This document shows, piece by piece, positions 39,832-47,932 of a DNA stretch of 64,000 nt. The notes under the pieces were generated by a model that had not been told where the DNA came from, searched no databases, and saw only the letters and a list, made by a program, of their open reading frames with translations. This DNA comes from DAOTXN01 sp034435435. Its GTDB lineage: Bacteria; Chloroflexota; Anaerolineae; S140-20. Numbering within the stretch: position 1 is the stretch's first letter; the number at the start of each line of letters is the position of its first letter. Made by a program: the position numbers and the translations under genes. Where the stretch lies: assembly GCA_034435435.1 (NCBI GenBank), contig DAOTXN010000122.1:1-64000 (forward strand), in the 5' to 3' direction.

Positions 39832-40845
39832 TTACACTTCCAACCCCAGATCAATCGGCTGGCGCAAAATCTCGACCAGCAGCTTGACGGCGTTCTGCAC
39901 GTCGTTCAAATCCACCATCTCCGACGGGGTATGTACGTGGCGGGTAGGGATAGACAGGCAGCCCGCCGGCACACCGGCCCGCGCGATCTGGATCACCAGC
40001 GCATCGGTCGTGCCGCCGTGCAGGATTTCCAACTGATAGGGGATTTGCGCGGTTTCAGCCCGCGCAATCATCAAGTCCTTGACCGCCGGGTGGGCCAGCA
40101 TGCCGCCGTCCATCACCTTGATGGCCGGCCCCTTGCCCAGACTGACGGCCATCGGCGTGGCCTCGGGCGTGTCGCCGGTCGTCGTCACATCCACCGCGAT
40201 GCCCAGGTCAGGGTTGATGCCGTAGGCCGAGGTGCGCGCCCCCACCAACCCGACCTCCTCTTGCACGCTGAACACAAAATAGACCGCGTGCGGCGTCGCC
40301 TGGAGCTGGCGCAGGGTTTCGACGAGCACGGCGCAACTGATGCGATCGTCCATACTCTTGGCGATGAGCCGGTCGCCGTTTTGCTCCAGCGGGCGCACAA
40401 AACCCGCCGCGTCGCCAACCTTGATCGGCGCATCCTCGCGGCCGGCGGCGCCCACGTCAATGTACATTTTGTTGATGTCCAGGGCCTTGTTGCGCCAGCC
40501 GCTCAAGCCTTCTTCGATGTGAATCACGCCTGTGGCACCGCTGGCAAAGCGCACCCGCCCACCGATGAGGGTGTTGGGCGACACGCCGCCGATGGATGTG
40601 AAACGGGCAAAGCCTTTTTCGTCAATATAGGACACCATCACGCCGATCTCGTCCATGTGGGCCGAGAGCATGACGGTGAGGCCGCCGTCGCTTTTCTCAC
40701 CCTTGCGAGCGATGAGGTTACCCAGCGCGTCCACGCGCATCTCGTCGGCCAGGCCGTCGATCTCTTGGCGGATGAGCGCCCGCACTTGATCTTCGTAACC
40801 CGAAGGGCCGTAAGCTTCGACCAGTTTTTTGATGGTTTCGATCAT
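39832..40845 (-). CDS. M42 family metallo-aminopeptidase (third of a tandem set)
   Basis: A 337-residue peptidase. Metal and catalytic motifs: LSAHMDEIGVMV (first His and Asp), DDRISCAVLVE (bridging Asp), VQEEVGLVGA (general base Glu and ligand Glu), AVDVTTTGDTP (Asp) and TRHVHTPSEMVDL (last His). M42 enzymes form dodecameric TET particles that trim short peptides to amino acids. It begins 9 nt after the stop of the second paralogue, so all three are one operon. The final residues IDLGLEV are shorter than in its paralogues. GGGGGATC precedes the ATG. Confidence 0.92.
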   Translation of the reverse strand: MIETIKKLVEAYGPSGYEDQVRALIRQEIDGLADEMRVDALGNLIARKGEKSDGGLTVMLSAHMDEIGVMVSYIDEKGFARFTSIGGVSPNTLIGGRVRFASGATGVIHIEEGLSGWRNKALDINKMYIDVGAAGREDAPIKVGDAAGFVRPLEQNGDRLIAKSMDDRISCAVLVETLRQLQATPHAVYFVFSVQEEVGLVGARTSAYGINPDLGIAVDVTTTGDTPEATPMAVSLGKGPAIKVMDGGMLAHPAVKDLMIARAETAQIPYQLEILHGGTTDALVIQIARAGVPAGCLSIPTRHVHTPSEMVDLNDVQNAVKLLVEILRQPIDLGLEV

Positions 40846-40854
40846 TGATCCCCC

Positions 40855-41898
40855 TTAACGCTGGAGCGTGTCGCGGGTCAGCCGCATGAGGGCGGCCCGC
40901 ACCAGGCGCGGTAGATTTTCAAAATCCTGCTTGCTGATAATGGTCGCCGGCGAGTGGATGTAGCGTCCCGGCACAGAGACCGAGACCACCGGCACACCCG
41001 CGTGAGCCAACTGGACGCCTTTGGCATCGGTGCCGCCGCCGCCCGGCTGGCGAATCTGGTATGGAATGCCCTCCGCGTCGCCTGCGCGCATCAACAATTC
41101 CACCAGGCGGCGGTCGGAGAAGGTTGACCCGCCCAAAATGTAAATGGCCGGCCCTTGGCCCAGCTCGGTGTTGGGACTCGTGTCCTGTTTTTTGGGCATA
41201 TCGTTGGCGGGCGTGCAGTCGAGCACGAAAGCGGCGTCTGGCTCGACGGCATAGGCTGCAACCTGTGCACCCCTCACGCCGACCTCCTCCTGCACGGTAA
41301 AGACGGCGTACAGATCGTGCTCAAACGGCTCGCTCCGCACCAGCTCGATCAGCGCGGCGCAACCGGCCCGGTCGTCAAAAGCCTTGCCCAGCCAGGTTGG
41401 TCCCAGGTCGGTGAACGAGGTGAGAAAGGTCGCTACGTCGCCGACCTTGGCGATGCCTTCGGCCTCTTCTTTGCTCGCCGCCCCCACGTCGATCGCCAGC
41501 GCATCTTTTTTCACCACTTGCTCGGCCTCGCCGCCCTTGCTGAGGTGGATCGGCTTGATGCCGATGACACCCGGCGCGCGATCCTGGCCCACTTGCACGC
41601 GCTGACCGGCCAACGCCTGGTCCAGGATTCCACCTACCGGGCGAAATTTCAGACTGCCGTTGGCGTCGTGCCCGGTGATCATCAAGCCGATTTCGTCCAT
41701 GTGGGCGGCGAGCATCACTTTCAAGGGGTTTTTACCCCGGCCCTTTTTCAACGTGATGACGTTGCCCAGCGCGTCCACCCGCACGTCATCCACGTGCGGC
41801 TTGACGGCCTCGAAAATGATCTGGCGCACGGCTTCTTCACGCCCCGACACGCCAACGGCTTCCGATAGCTCCTGGAGCAATGCAGCGACCTGTTTCAC
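40855..41898 (-). CDS. M42 family metallo-aminopeptidase (second of a tandem set)
   Basis: A 347-residue paralogue with all metal ligands: LAAHMDEIGLMI, FDDRAGCAALIEL, VQEEVGVRGAQVAAY, VLDCTPANDMP and GRYIHSPATI. It overlaps the first gene by 4 nt (ATGA). Its QPGGGGTDAKG loop before the last ligand strand is complete. Activity: release of N-terminal residues from peptides with cobalt or zinc. Having distinct paralogues together suggests either different side-chain preference or mixed TET particles, as known for Pyrococcus TET enzymes. Confidence 0.92.
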   Translation of the reverse strand: MKQVAALLQELSEAVGVSGREEAVRQIIFEAVKPHVDDVRVDALGNVITLKKGRGKNPLKVMLAAHMDEIGLMITGHDANGSLKFRPVGGILDQALAGQRVQVGQDRAPGVIGIKPIHLSKGGEAEQVVKKDALAIDVGAASKEEAEGIAKVGDVATFLTSFTDLGPTWLGKAFDDRAGCAALIELVRSEPFEHDLYAVFTVQEEVGVRGAQVAAYAVEPDAAFVLDCTPANDMPKKQDTSPNTELGQGPAIYILGGSTFSDRRLVELLMRAGDAEGIPYQIRQPGGGGTDAKGVQLAHAGVPVVSVSVPGRYIHSPATIISKQDFENLPRLVRAALMRLTRDTLQR

Positions 41899-42998
41899 TT
41901 GGCTTCTCCTTTGCCGGTTTGAGCGTTTTGAGGCTGGAGCGAGAGGGTGTCCAAAAAATCGGTCGTCAGACCGGCGATAAAGTGGGCCAGGAGCCGCCCA
42001 GTGCGCTCCACGTCTTTCACCGCGACCACTTCGACCGGGCTATGCATGTAGCGTTCGGGGATAGATAGCAAAGCCGTGGGAATGCCCTCGCGGCTGATCT
42101 GGATGGCCCAGGCGTCGGTGCCGCTGGCGCCGGGCATGGGTTCGACATGGTAGGGGATTTCGTGCGCTTTGGCCGCCTCGACCAGCGCCTTGTGCAGGGC
42201 CGGGTGGAAATTGGGGCCGATGCCAATGGTCGGGCCTTTGCCGATGGGGAAGGTCTGGTCGTTAGACGCCCCTGGTTGCTCGGCCCAGGTCACGTCGATG
42301 GCGATGGCTGCGTCGGGGACGACGCCAAAAGCGCTGGTCAGCGCGCCGAACAATCCTACCTCTTCCTGCACCGTCGCCACGGCGTATACGTCCCAGGCGT
42401 GGCGCATTCTACTCAGCCGTTCCAGGCACAGGGCCACCGCCGCCGCCGATGCGCGGTTATCCAGGGCTTTGCCGGTGACGAGACCGCCCTTTAGCTCGAT
42501 CAGGTCCTGGCGAAAGCTCACCAAGTCGCCTACGCGCACACGAGCCGCCGCTTGCTCCGGCGGCAGGCCGACGTCGATTAAAAGTTCTTTTATCGGAACG
42601 ACCTTGTTTCGATCCGCCTCGGGCAGCAGGTGCGGCGGCACGCTGACCACCACGCCGGGAAGCGCGTGTTCACCGCCCACACTGCCGTGCACCGTGACGG
42701 GCTGGGCCATCAGCAGGCGCTCGTCTACCCCGCCCACCGCCGCGACGCGCAAAAAGCCCTTTTCCACGTCCGTGACCATCAGGCCGATTTCGTCCATGTG
42801 AGCGGCTAACATGATGCGGCGCGGCGCAGTTTCGCCGGGAGTGGCTTTTTTGAGGGCGATGAGATTGCCCATCTTGTCGGTGCGCACCTCGTCGGCATAC
42901 GGGGCCAATTCCTCTTTGATGCGCGCGCGGATCGGCTTTTCGTAGCCCGAGAGGCCGACAGCTTCAGAAAGACGTTTTAGCAAGGCAAGCGTTTCCAT
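41895..42998 (-). CDS. M42 family metallo-aminopeptidase (first of a tandem set)
   Basis: A 367-residue paralogue and first gene of the operon. Motifs: LAAHMDEIGLMV, LDNRASAAAVALCLE (Asn in place of the second Asp of the D-D-R group), VQEEVGLFGALTSAF, AIDVTWAEQPG and ERYMHSPVEVVAV. The C-terminus has a 20-residue extension (DFLDTLSLQPQNAQTGKG). The ATG is preceded by AGGAG. Amino acids between motifs differ markedly from the two downstream copies, so the duplications are not recent. Confidence 0.92.
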   Translation of the reverse strand: METLALLKRLSEAVGLSGYEKPIRARIKEELAPYADEVRTDKMGNLIALKKATPGETAPRRIMLAAHMDEIGLMVTDVEKGFLRVAAVGGVDERLLMAQPVTVHGSVGGEHALPGVVVSVPPHLLPEADRNKVVPIKELLIDVGLPPEQAAARVRVGDLVSFRQDLIELKGGLVTGKALDNRASAAAVALCLERLSRMRHAWDVYAVATVQEEVGLFGALTSAFGVVPDAAIAIDVTWAEQPGASNDQTFPIGKGPTIGIGPNFHPALHKALVEAAKAHEIPYHVEPMPGASGTDAWAIQISREGIPTALLSIPERYMHSPVEVVAVKDVERTGRLLAHFIAGLTTDFLDTLSLQPQNAQTGKGEAK

Positions 42999-43011
42999 AG
43001 CAACTCCTGTG

Positions 43012-43058
43012 TGGACGCCAACAAGGGGCTAAATGACATCTCTCCGACAGGCTGCTAG
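43012..43058. mobile_element. Half copy of MITE-like element A
   Basis: Matches the right half of 16506-16609 (ACAAGGGGCTAAAT, TCTCTCCGACAG, GCTGCTAG) with few differences. The left half is missing. The terminal CTAG supplies the TAG stop codon of the TP-rich membrane protein gene on the minus strand. Confidence 0.7.
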
Positions 43059-43699
43059 GGCGCGGGAGCAAGCGTAAAGGTAGCAGTGAGCGTAGAGGTA
43101 GCGGTCGGCGTTGCAGTAAAAGTCGGCGTCGGCGTCGCGGTCAGCGTCGGCGTCGCGGTCAGCGTCGGCGTCTCGGTCGGCGTCGGTGTAAAGGTATCAG
43201 TTGGCACAATATCGGTCGGCGTCGCGGTGCCCGTAGGCGTGCTCGAAGCGGTGGGCGTGGCCGTAGATGTGGTCGTCGCCGTCCCGGTGGGGGTCGGCGT
43301 CCCGGTGGTCGTGGTGGTGGGCGTGCCCGTCTGGGTCGCGGTCTCGGTGAGCGTCGGCGTTGGCGTTGGGGTGAGTGTTTCCGACGGGATGGGCGTAATC
43401 GTGCGAGTGGGGGGGAACCATTGAGTGGGCGTGGCGGGCAACGGCGTCGGGCTGGGGCCGGGCGTAAAGCTGGCGGTAGAGATGCCGGGCGTGTCGCTGA
43501 TAGGCGTGTCGCCGGGGACCGTGGTCAGCGTGATTCCGGGTTGTAGCGTAAAAAGGGGTTGCTCAGAAGATCGATCGCGCGGGGCCAACACCAGAGCGAC
43601 GATTCCTAAACAATAACACGGCAGAGTCAATAGGATGATGGCTGAAAGTACCGTGTAGGCCGTGCGCTTTTGTCCCGAGTATCGTGGCAGCCAGCTCAT
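43055..43699 (-). CDS. Thr/Pro-rich single-pass surface protein
   Basis: A 214-residue protein starting at the ATG with AGGGGG upstream (giving MSWLPRYSG). One membrane helix (AYTVLSAIILLTLPCYCLGIVALVL, split here as about 14-38) is followed by 170 outside residues, almost all Thr, Pro, Ser and Ala in T-P-T and T-A-T-P repeats (43080-43400). Such stalks are usually O-glycosylated spacers for a C-terminal domain, but here the protein simply ends APAP at a stop codon supplied by a MITE-A end, so a distal domain may have been lost. Divergent from the MFS gene. Confidence 0.7.
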   Translation of the reverse strand: MSWLPRYSGQKRTAYTVLSAIILLTLPCYCLGIVALVLAPRDRSSEQPLFTLQPGITLTTVPGDTPISDTPGISTASFTPGPSPTPLPATPTQWFPPTRTITPIPSETLTPTPTPTLTETATQTGTPTTTTTGTPTPTGTATTTSTATPTASSTPTGTATPTDIVPTDTFTPTPTETPTLTATPTLTATPTPTFTATPTATSTLTATFTLAPAP

Positions 43700-43743
43700 G
43701 CGCCCCCTTGTTTGCCCAAGTCCAAAAGAATCCACAGGCGGTT

Positions 43744-43772
43744 ATGATAGCATTCTTCACGGGGTTTGTCAA
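43744..43772 (-). promoter_or_regulatory. Promoter of the TP-rich protein gene, TTGACA-17-TATCAT
   Basis: Perfect TTGACA and a TATCAT with 17-nt spacing on the minus strand, 45 nt before the start codon. Confidence 0.65.
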
Positions 43773-43802
43773 CGTGGCCCGGCTCGCGCACACGTGTTTT
43801 AT

Positions 43803-43832
43803 TTGACAGAGGATATACATTGCGTGTATCAT
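43803..43832 (+). promoter_or_regulatory. Promoter of the MFS gene, TTGACA-18-TATCAT
   Basis: Perfect TTGACA and TATCAT with 18-nt spacing on the plus strand, 41 nt before the ATG. It has the same boxes as the divergent promoter at 43744, so the two genes may be regulated alike. Confidence 0.65.
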
Positions 43833-43872
43833 TGCGCTCGCTCCCGACGCGACGGCTGGTAAAAGGAGGCCC

Positions 43873-45048
43873 ATGCCCACTTTGATATCTCGCAGCGGAC
43901 GCGGTCGCGCTGCGCTGCTGATCTTTATCTTGCTCGCCATCGAGTTTCTGGACGAGCTGGTCTACGGTGCGCGCGAGGCCGCCTGGCCGCTGATGCGCGA
44001 CGAGCTGGAGCTGAGCTATGCCCAAATCGGCGCGCTGCTCAGTCTGCCGGGCATCGTCAGCAGCTTCATCGAACCGGTTTTGGGCATTCTGGGCGACACG
44101 GGGAAACGGCGCGTCCTGGTGCTGGGCGGCGGGCTGTTCTTCGCGCTGGCTTTGCTGCTGACGGCGGTGAGTCAGAATTTCCTGGTCCTGCTTTTGTCTT
44201 TCATCCTCTTTTATCCGGCTTCGGGGGCTTTCGTCAGCCTGTCACAGGCCACGCTGATGGACAGCGACCCGGCCCGCCACGAGCAAAACATGGCCCGTTG
44301 GACCTTCGCCGGGTCGTTGGGGGTGGTCGCCGGACCGCTGGCGTTGAGCGCGGCGGTGGCTCTGGCCGTCGGCTGGCGGGGCCTGTTTCTCCTGTTCGCC
44401 GGGTTGACGCTGGCGCTGTGGGCGGCGGCGTGGCGGATTCCCTTTACGTTTGGCCGGGATGAGAGTGAACGCGGCGGCTTCAAGCAGGGTGTGCGGGATG
44501 CGCTGCGGGCGCTGCGCCGGCGCGAGGTGTTGCGCTGGCTGACTCTACTCGAATGCTCCGACCTGATGCTCGACATCCTGCTGGGCTTTTTGGCGCTGTA
44601 CTTTGTGGACGTGGTGGGCGCGACGCCGGCCCAGGCCGGGTTGGCCGTGGCGGTGTGGACGGGCGTGGGGCTGGTGGGCGATTTTTTGCTCATCCCGCTG
44701 CTGGAGCGGGCGCCTGGGCTGCGCTATCTGCGCTGGAGCGCGCTGGTCGAGCTGGCGCTGTTCCCGGCTTTTTTGCTGATCCCCGCGCCGTGGGCCAAGA
44801 TCGGGCTGCTGGGCCTGCTGGGGTTGTTCAACTCGGGCTGGTACGCCATCTTGCAGGCCCAGGTGTACTCGGCCATGCCGGGGCAGAGCGGCGCGGTGAT
44901 GGCGGTGGATAATGTGTTCGGGCTGGCGGGGACGTTGATCCCGCTGGGCCTGGGGTTCGTGGCCGAGGCCTTTGACCTGCGGGTGACAATGTGGCTGCTA
45001 TGGGTGGGGCCGGCGGCGCTGTTGGTGGGGTTGCCTACTCGTCTATGA
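43873..45048 (+). CDS. MFS transporter
   Basis: A 391-residue permease with about eleven to twelve hydrophobic helices and AGGAGG before the ATG. ILGDTGKRRVLVLGGG (about 75-90) is the loop 2-3 motif A of the major facilitator superfamily (G-D-x-x-G-R/K-R). A central cytoplasmic loop (GRDESERGGFKQGVRDALRA..) divides the two halves. The substrate cannot be read from the sequence; similarity to drug- or sugar-efflux permeases is likely. The TGA stop is inside the terminal sequence of a MITE-B half copy, so the natural C-terminus may have been slightly altered. Confidence 0.88.
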   Translation: MPTLISRSGRGRAALLIFILLAIEFLDELVYGAREAAWPLMRDELELSYAQIGALLSLPGIVSSFIEPVLGILGDTGKRRVLVLGGGLFFALALLLTAVSQNFLVLLLSFILFYPASGAFVSLSQATLMDSDPARHEQNMARWTFAGSLGVVAGPLALSAAVALAVGWRGLFLLFAGLTLALWAAAWRIPFTFGRDESERGGFKQGVRDALRALRRREVLRWLTLLECSDLMLDILLGFLALYFVDVVGATPAQAGLAVAVWTGVGLVGDFLLIPLLERAPGLRYLRWSALVELALFPAFLLIPAPWAKIGLLGLLGLFNSGWYAILQAQVYSAMPGQSGAVMAVDNVFGLAGTLIPLGLGFVAEAFDLRVTMWLLWVGPAALLVGLPTRL

Positions 45049-45146
45049 CAACGAATCAAAGGATTGAGCGAATCTGTGCTTCTCAGCTCGATGGCCTGGG
45101 CCCCACAGCCGCGCTGACCGTGGTCCCAAGGGATGCGCCGCCGCGC
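45044..45146. mobile_element. Half copy of MITE-like element B
   Basis: 103 bp matching, in inverse orientation, the right half of 56438-56642: TATGACAACGAATC, then GATTGAGCGAATCTGTGCT, GATGGCCTGGG and ACCGTGGTCCCAAGGGATGC. Only one terminal repeat is present. The TATGAC end supplies the TGA stop of the MFS gene. Confidence 0.75.
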
Positions 45147-45200
45147 TAAAACTCTGGTTTTTTCAGAGGAGTCTTATAATAACACAGGCCGAAGCGCTAG

Positions 45201-45767
45201 TCAACGCAATTTCTTGAGCGCCGCGTTGATCTCGTCCAGGTCGAAATGTTCGGGGTCGAAATCGCCGCCGACCCATTCCAGATAGCTTTCGTGCTCCTCG
45301 TGCTGTGGGTCCTGGATGGCCTCCAAAAAGCCAAAATAACCCCACACGCCGCCCACGTCTTCGGGTGGGCAGGCCCGCTTGCCCTTGGTGCACAACGGGT
45401 AGCTCTGTTCCGGTTCCGGCGGCAGCGTCTTTTCGATCTGGATGACGTGCTCCCAACTGTCGCCAAAATCATATTCGTAAACAAACTTTTCGCCGGGCGT
45501 GAGCTGATTGAGCCGAAAGCGGCGCTCGTCGTGCATCTCGAGCCAGCCCTCGTATTCCGAATCTGGCACGCCATAATACGCGCCGTAGACGATGAACTGG
45601 TGCAGGTGATAATCCCACCAGCCCATGGCTGCCTGGATGATCTGGTGCAGCCGGGCCAGCGTGACGTCGCTGGGGACCAGCAGCCGCCGCCAGATCGGGG
45701 GCTTGCTGTCCTTGAGGGTTACTTTGAGCTGGTAAATCTCGGTGGGGACCTGTTTTTTAGCGGGCAT
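45201..45767 (-). CDS. Plasmid pRiA4b ORF-3-like protein
   Basis: A 188-residue soluble protein of the pRiA4b ORF-3 family: YQLKVTLKDSKPPIWRRLLVP at the start, LHQIIQAAMGWWDYHLHQF (about 40-58), then FVYEYDFGDSWEHVIQIEK (about 95-113) and CPPEDVGGVWGYFGFLEA (about 133-150). These blocks are diagnostic, but the biochemical role is unknown. GGAGGCAAGCG precedes the ATG. The family is often found beside mobile DNA or restriction genes, as here with the methyltransferase just upstream. Confidence 0.88.
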   Translation of the reverse strand: MPAKKQVPTEIYQLKVTLKDSKPPIWRRLLVPSDVTLARLHQIIQAAMGWWDYHLHQFIVYGAYYGVPDSEYEGWLEMHDERRFRLNQLTPGEKFVYEYDFGDSWEHVIQIEKTLPPEPEQSYPLCTKGKRACPPEDVGGVWGYFGFLEAIQDPQHEEHESYLEWVGGDFDPEHFDLDEINAALKKLR

Positions 45768-45791
45768 CGCTTGCCTCCTTGAAAGACCAAT

Positions 45792-45815
45792 GGCGCGTAT
45801 GGAAACGCGCCCTAC
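45792..45815. repeat. REP-B hairpin at a methyltransferase stop codon
   Basis: On the minus strand: GTAG followed by a hairpin with GGCGCG and CGCGCC arms around TTTCCATA. It is the same unit as in the array at 63.7-63.9 kb. The TAG of GTAG is the stop codon of the methyltransferase gene. Confidence 0.8.
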
Positions 45816-47461
45816 TGGAATAGCTCCGGTTGTTTTGCCTCATCCGGCCTGACCTTTTCGGCCTGTTTGAAGGTGATCGAGGCCGGGGGCATGTGCACCT
45901 GGGCCCCGTTGAACAGGTCGGTGATGGTCAGGATTTGCAGGCGCGGGTAATCCTGATTCCAGCCCGGCGAGTGATAGAAACCGGCCGCGACGGCCTCGGT
46001 TTCCATGTCGCGGGTGGGGTTTTCCAGCGTGATGAACACGCCCAGGGCCGCCCCTTCGCGCTCGACCGCCCCGCGCAGGTCGCGCAGGTCGCCGCTCTTG
46101 ACCTTGCCGCTCTTGACCTGCACCAGCACTTGCTTGGCCTTGCCGCCAGATTCGTCAATAAACGTGATCACGCCGTCGATGCCTTTGTCGCTGCCTTTTT
46201 TGCCGTGTTTGCCGCCGCCGACCGGCCGCGCCCGCACCAGCGACAACGCCCACCATTGGAATTGATAGCGGTCGTCCTGCGCCAGTTGGCGGGCCGAGGG
46301 CAGGTCTTGCGGCTCGCCCACCACCACATAGTCGCGCTTTTCTTCCAGCCCGAACATATCCTTGAGGCGATATTTCATCAGCGCGATGGACAGATGGGTG
46401 ATGTCGATGCCGATCCAGCGTCGGCCCAGCTTGTGCGCGGCGGCCACGGTGGTGCCGCAGCCGCAGAAGGGGTCCAGCACCACGTCGCCGGGGTTGCTGC
46501 TGGCCTGGATCACCCGCTCCAGCAGCGCCAGCGGCTTTTGGGTGGGGTAGCCGAGGCGTTCAGACGATAGGTTGTGCATCGTCTTTATATCTGCCCAGAT
46601 GTCTTGTAAAGGATTACCAGGAAGGTCTTCAGGATATATTTTGAGTCGGGGCATCCCTCCTTCTTTTTTGGGCCAATGGATGCGGCCTTGGGCGTCGAGT
46701 TCATCCATCTTGTCTTTTGCCATTGCCCAGCATCGACTGGGCGGAGGGGTAATTCCTTTCCATTCGTAGATTTGCCCACTGGAGGCACGCTGCATAGAGG
46801 CTGTAAGGTCACGGCGGGCGTAGCGACGACCATTTTCATCTACCTGGTCGAAGAAGGTTTCGATATAGTTGTTATCGTAAGATGTAAATTGCTGATTCCA
46901 GGCGAACTTGTCAGATGCCGAGTACAGAAGCAGCGTGTCGTGCACCGCTCCGTATTTTTGAATGACATTTGCGTGAGCCGAAGTGCGCTGCCAAATAATC
47001 TCATTCCGAAAGTTCTGTGGCCCGAAAATCGTGTCCATCACAATCTTGAGATAGTGGCTCGCGGTGGGGTCGCAGTGCAGGTACAGGCTGCCGCTGGGCT
47101 TTAATGCGCGGTGCAGCTCGACCAGCCGCGCCGCCATCATCACCAGATAGGCCATCATCTGGTTCGTCCCGATGAACCCGCGCAGCGCGCTGAGCATGCC
47201 GGCCACGCGCGGCTCGCCCAGCGTGACCAGCTCGTGGTAGGTCTGCTCGGTGGTCGCGCCCCAGTGCCAGGTGTCCTCGAACGCCGTCAGTTGGGCCGGG
47301 GCTTCGCGCCCGCTCTCGTCCTTGAACAGCACGTTGTACGAGCGGTTCGAGTTAAAGGGCGGGTCCAGGTAGATCAGGTCCACGCTCTCGGCGTCGATGT
47401 ACTCGCGCAGGATGCTCAGATTGTCGCCGTAAAACAGAGTGTTGTGGGTTATGGGTGGCAT
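45812..47461 (-). CDS. DNA methyltransferase fused to a restriction-endonuclease-like domain
   Basis: A 549-residue protein. Motif IV is DPPF at about 33-36 (IYLDPPFNSNRSYN) and motif I LDPFCGCGTT is near 330, so it is a beta-class amino-methyltransferase with the recognition domain between. Residues about 430-520 resemble an Mrr-type PD-(D/E)xK nuclease: DKGIDGVITF, QVLVQVKSGKV and ALGVFITLENP, with D and Q-V-K at the active site. So one chain may both modify and cut (type IIG-like), or the domain may recognise DNA. The recognition part (46565-47040) is lower in GC than the ends. The first 83 codons are duplicated at 48324-48587. Stop codon inside REP-B. Confidence 0.88.
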   Translation of the reverse strand: MPPITHNTLFYGDNLSILREYIDAESVDLIYLDPPFNSNRSYNVLFKDESGREAPAQLTAFEDTWHWGATTEQTYHELVTLGEPRVAGMLSALRGFIGTNQMMAYLVMMAARLVELHRALKPSGSLYLHCDPTASHYLKIVMDTIFGPQNFRNEIIWQRTSAHANVIQKYGAVHDTLLLYSASDKFAWNQQFTSYDNNYIETFFDQVDENGRRYARRDLTASMQRASSGQIYEWKGITPPPSRCWAMAKDKMDELDAQGRIHWPKKEGGMPRLKIYPEDLPGNPLQDIWADIKTMHNLSSERLGYPTQKPLALLERVIQASSNPGDVVLDPFCGCGTTVAAAHKLGRRWIGIDITHLSIALMKYRLKDMFGLEEKRDYVVVGEPQDLPSARQLAQDDRYQFQWWALSLVRARPVGGGKHGKKGSDKGIDGVITFIDESGGKAKQVLVQVKSGKVKSGDLRDLRGAVEREGAALGVFITLENPTRDMETEAVAAGFYHSPGWNQDYPRLQILTITDLFNGAQVHMPPASITFKQAEKVRPDEAKQPELFQ

Positions 47462-47500
47462 GGGTACATTCCCCGCTCACAAGGTGTACAAGCCGAAAAG

Positions 47501-47932
47501 TCAGCGGTCAGTCCATGTTGCCGGTGGATATAGGCCGACCGCGATCAGCTGGCTGCGTTCTTTAACCCGATGCTCGTCGTTGAGGCGCAAAATCTTGACC
47601 GTTACGCGACCCTCAGGCGTCAAAGGCCGGATGATCGGGCCATCGAGTTCAAAATGATCGCGCCAGGCTTGTGTGCGTGGATGGAAAAAAGGGACCAGGG
47701 CGCCCGTGTCAGGGTCAAACGAGCCAATGTTAGGCCCCTTGTGTCGGTTACAGCGCACACAGGCCAGAGCCAGATTGTTGGCCCCTGTCCGGCCATCGTG
47801 TTGTCTGGGGATAATGTGATCGGGTTCGTGCTGAAAAACAGTTGCCGCCTGAGGCAGCAAGCAATATTCACAACATTCCCCGGCGCGGTCCATCACCAGC
47901 CGCCGCAAGGCTGCCGGCACGTCGGTGGTCAT
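47501..47932 (-). CDS. HNH endonuclease
   Basis: A 143-residue HNH nuclease. CEYC (about 21-24) and CVRCNRHKG (about 57-65) form a zinc-binding pair of C-x-x-C knuckles; the active-site region is HEPDHIIPRQHDG (about 35-47) with D-H and a following N-N-L-A, the H-N-H pattern. The C-terminal part (WRDHFELDGPIIRPLTPEGRVTVKIL) is the usual tail of this family. It overlaps the 117-residue gene by an ATGA and lies between the full methyltransferase and its duplicate 5' fragment. Free-standing HNH units of this kind move into genomes as homing-like elements. Confidence 0.88.
   Translation of the reverse strand: MTTDVPAALRRLVMDRAGECCEYCLLPQAATVFQHEPDHIIPRQHDGRTGANNLALACVRCNRHKGPNIGSFDPDTGALVPFFHPRTQAWRDHFELDGPIIRPLTPEGRVTVKILRLNDEHRVKERSQLIAVGLYPPATWTDR

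Noticed and set aside
43086..43424. A Val/Gly repeat protein on the plus strand
   Set aside because: It is the antisense reading of Thr/Pro codon repeats in the anchored surface protein.
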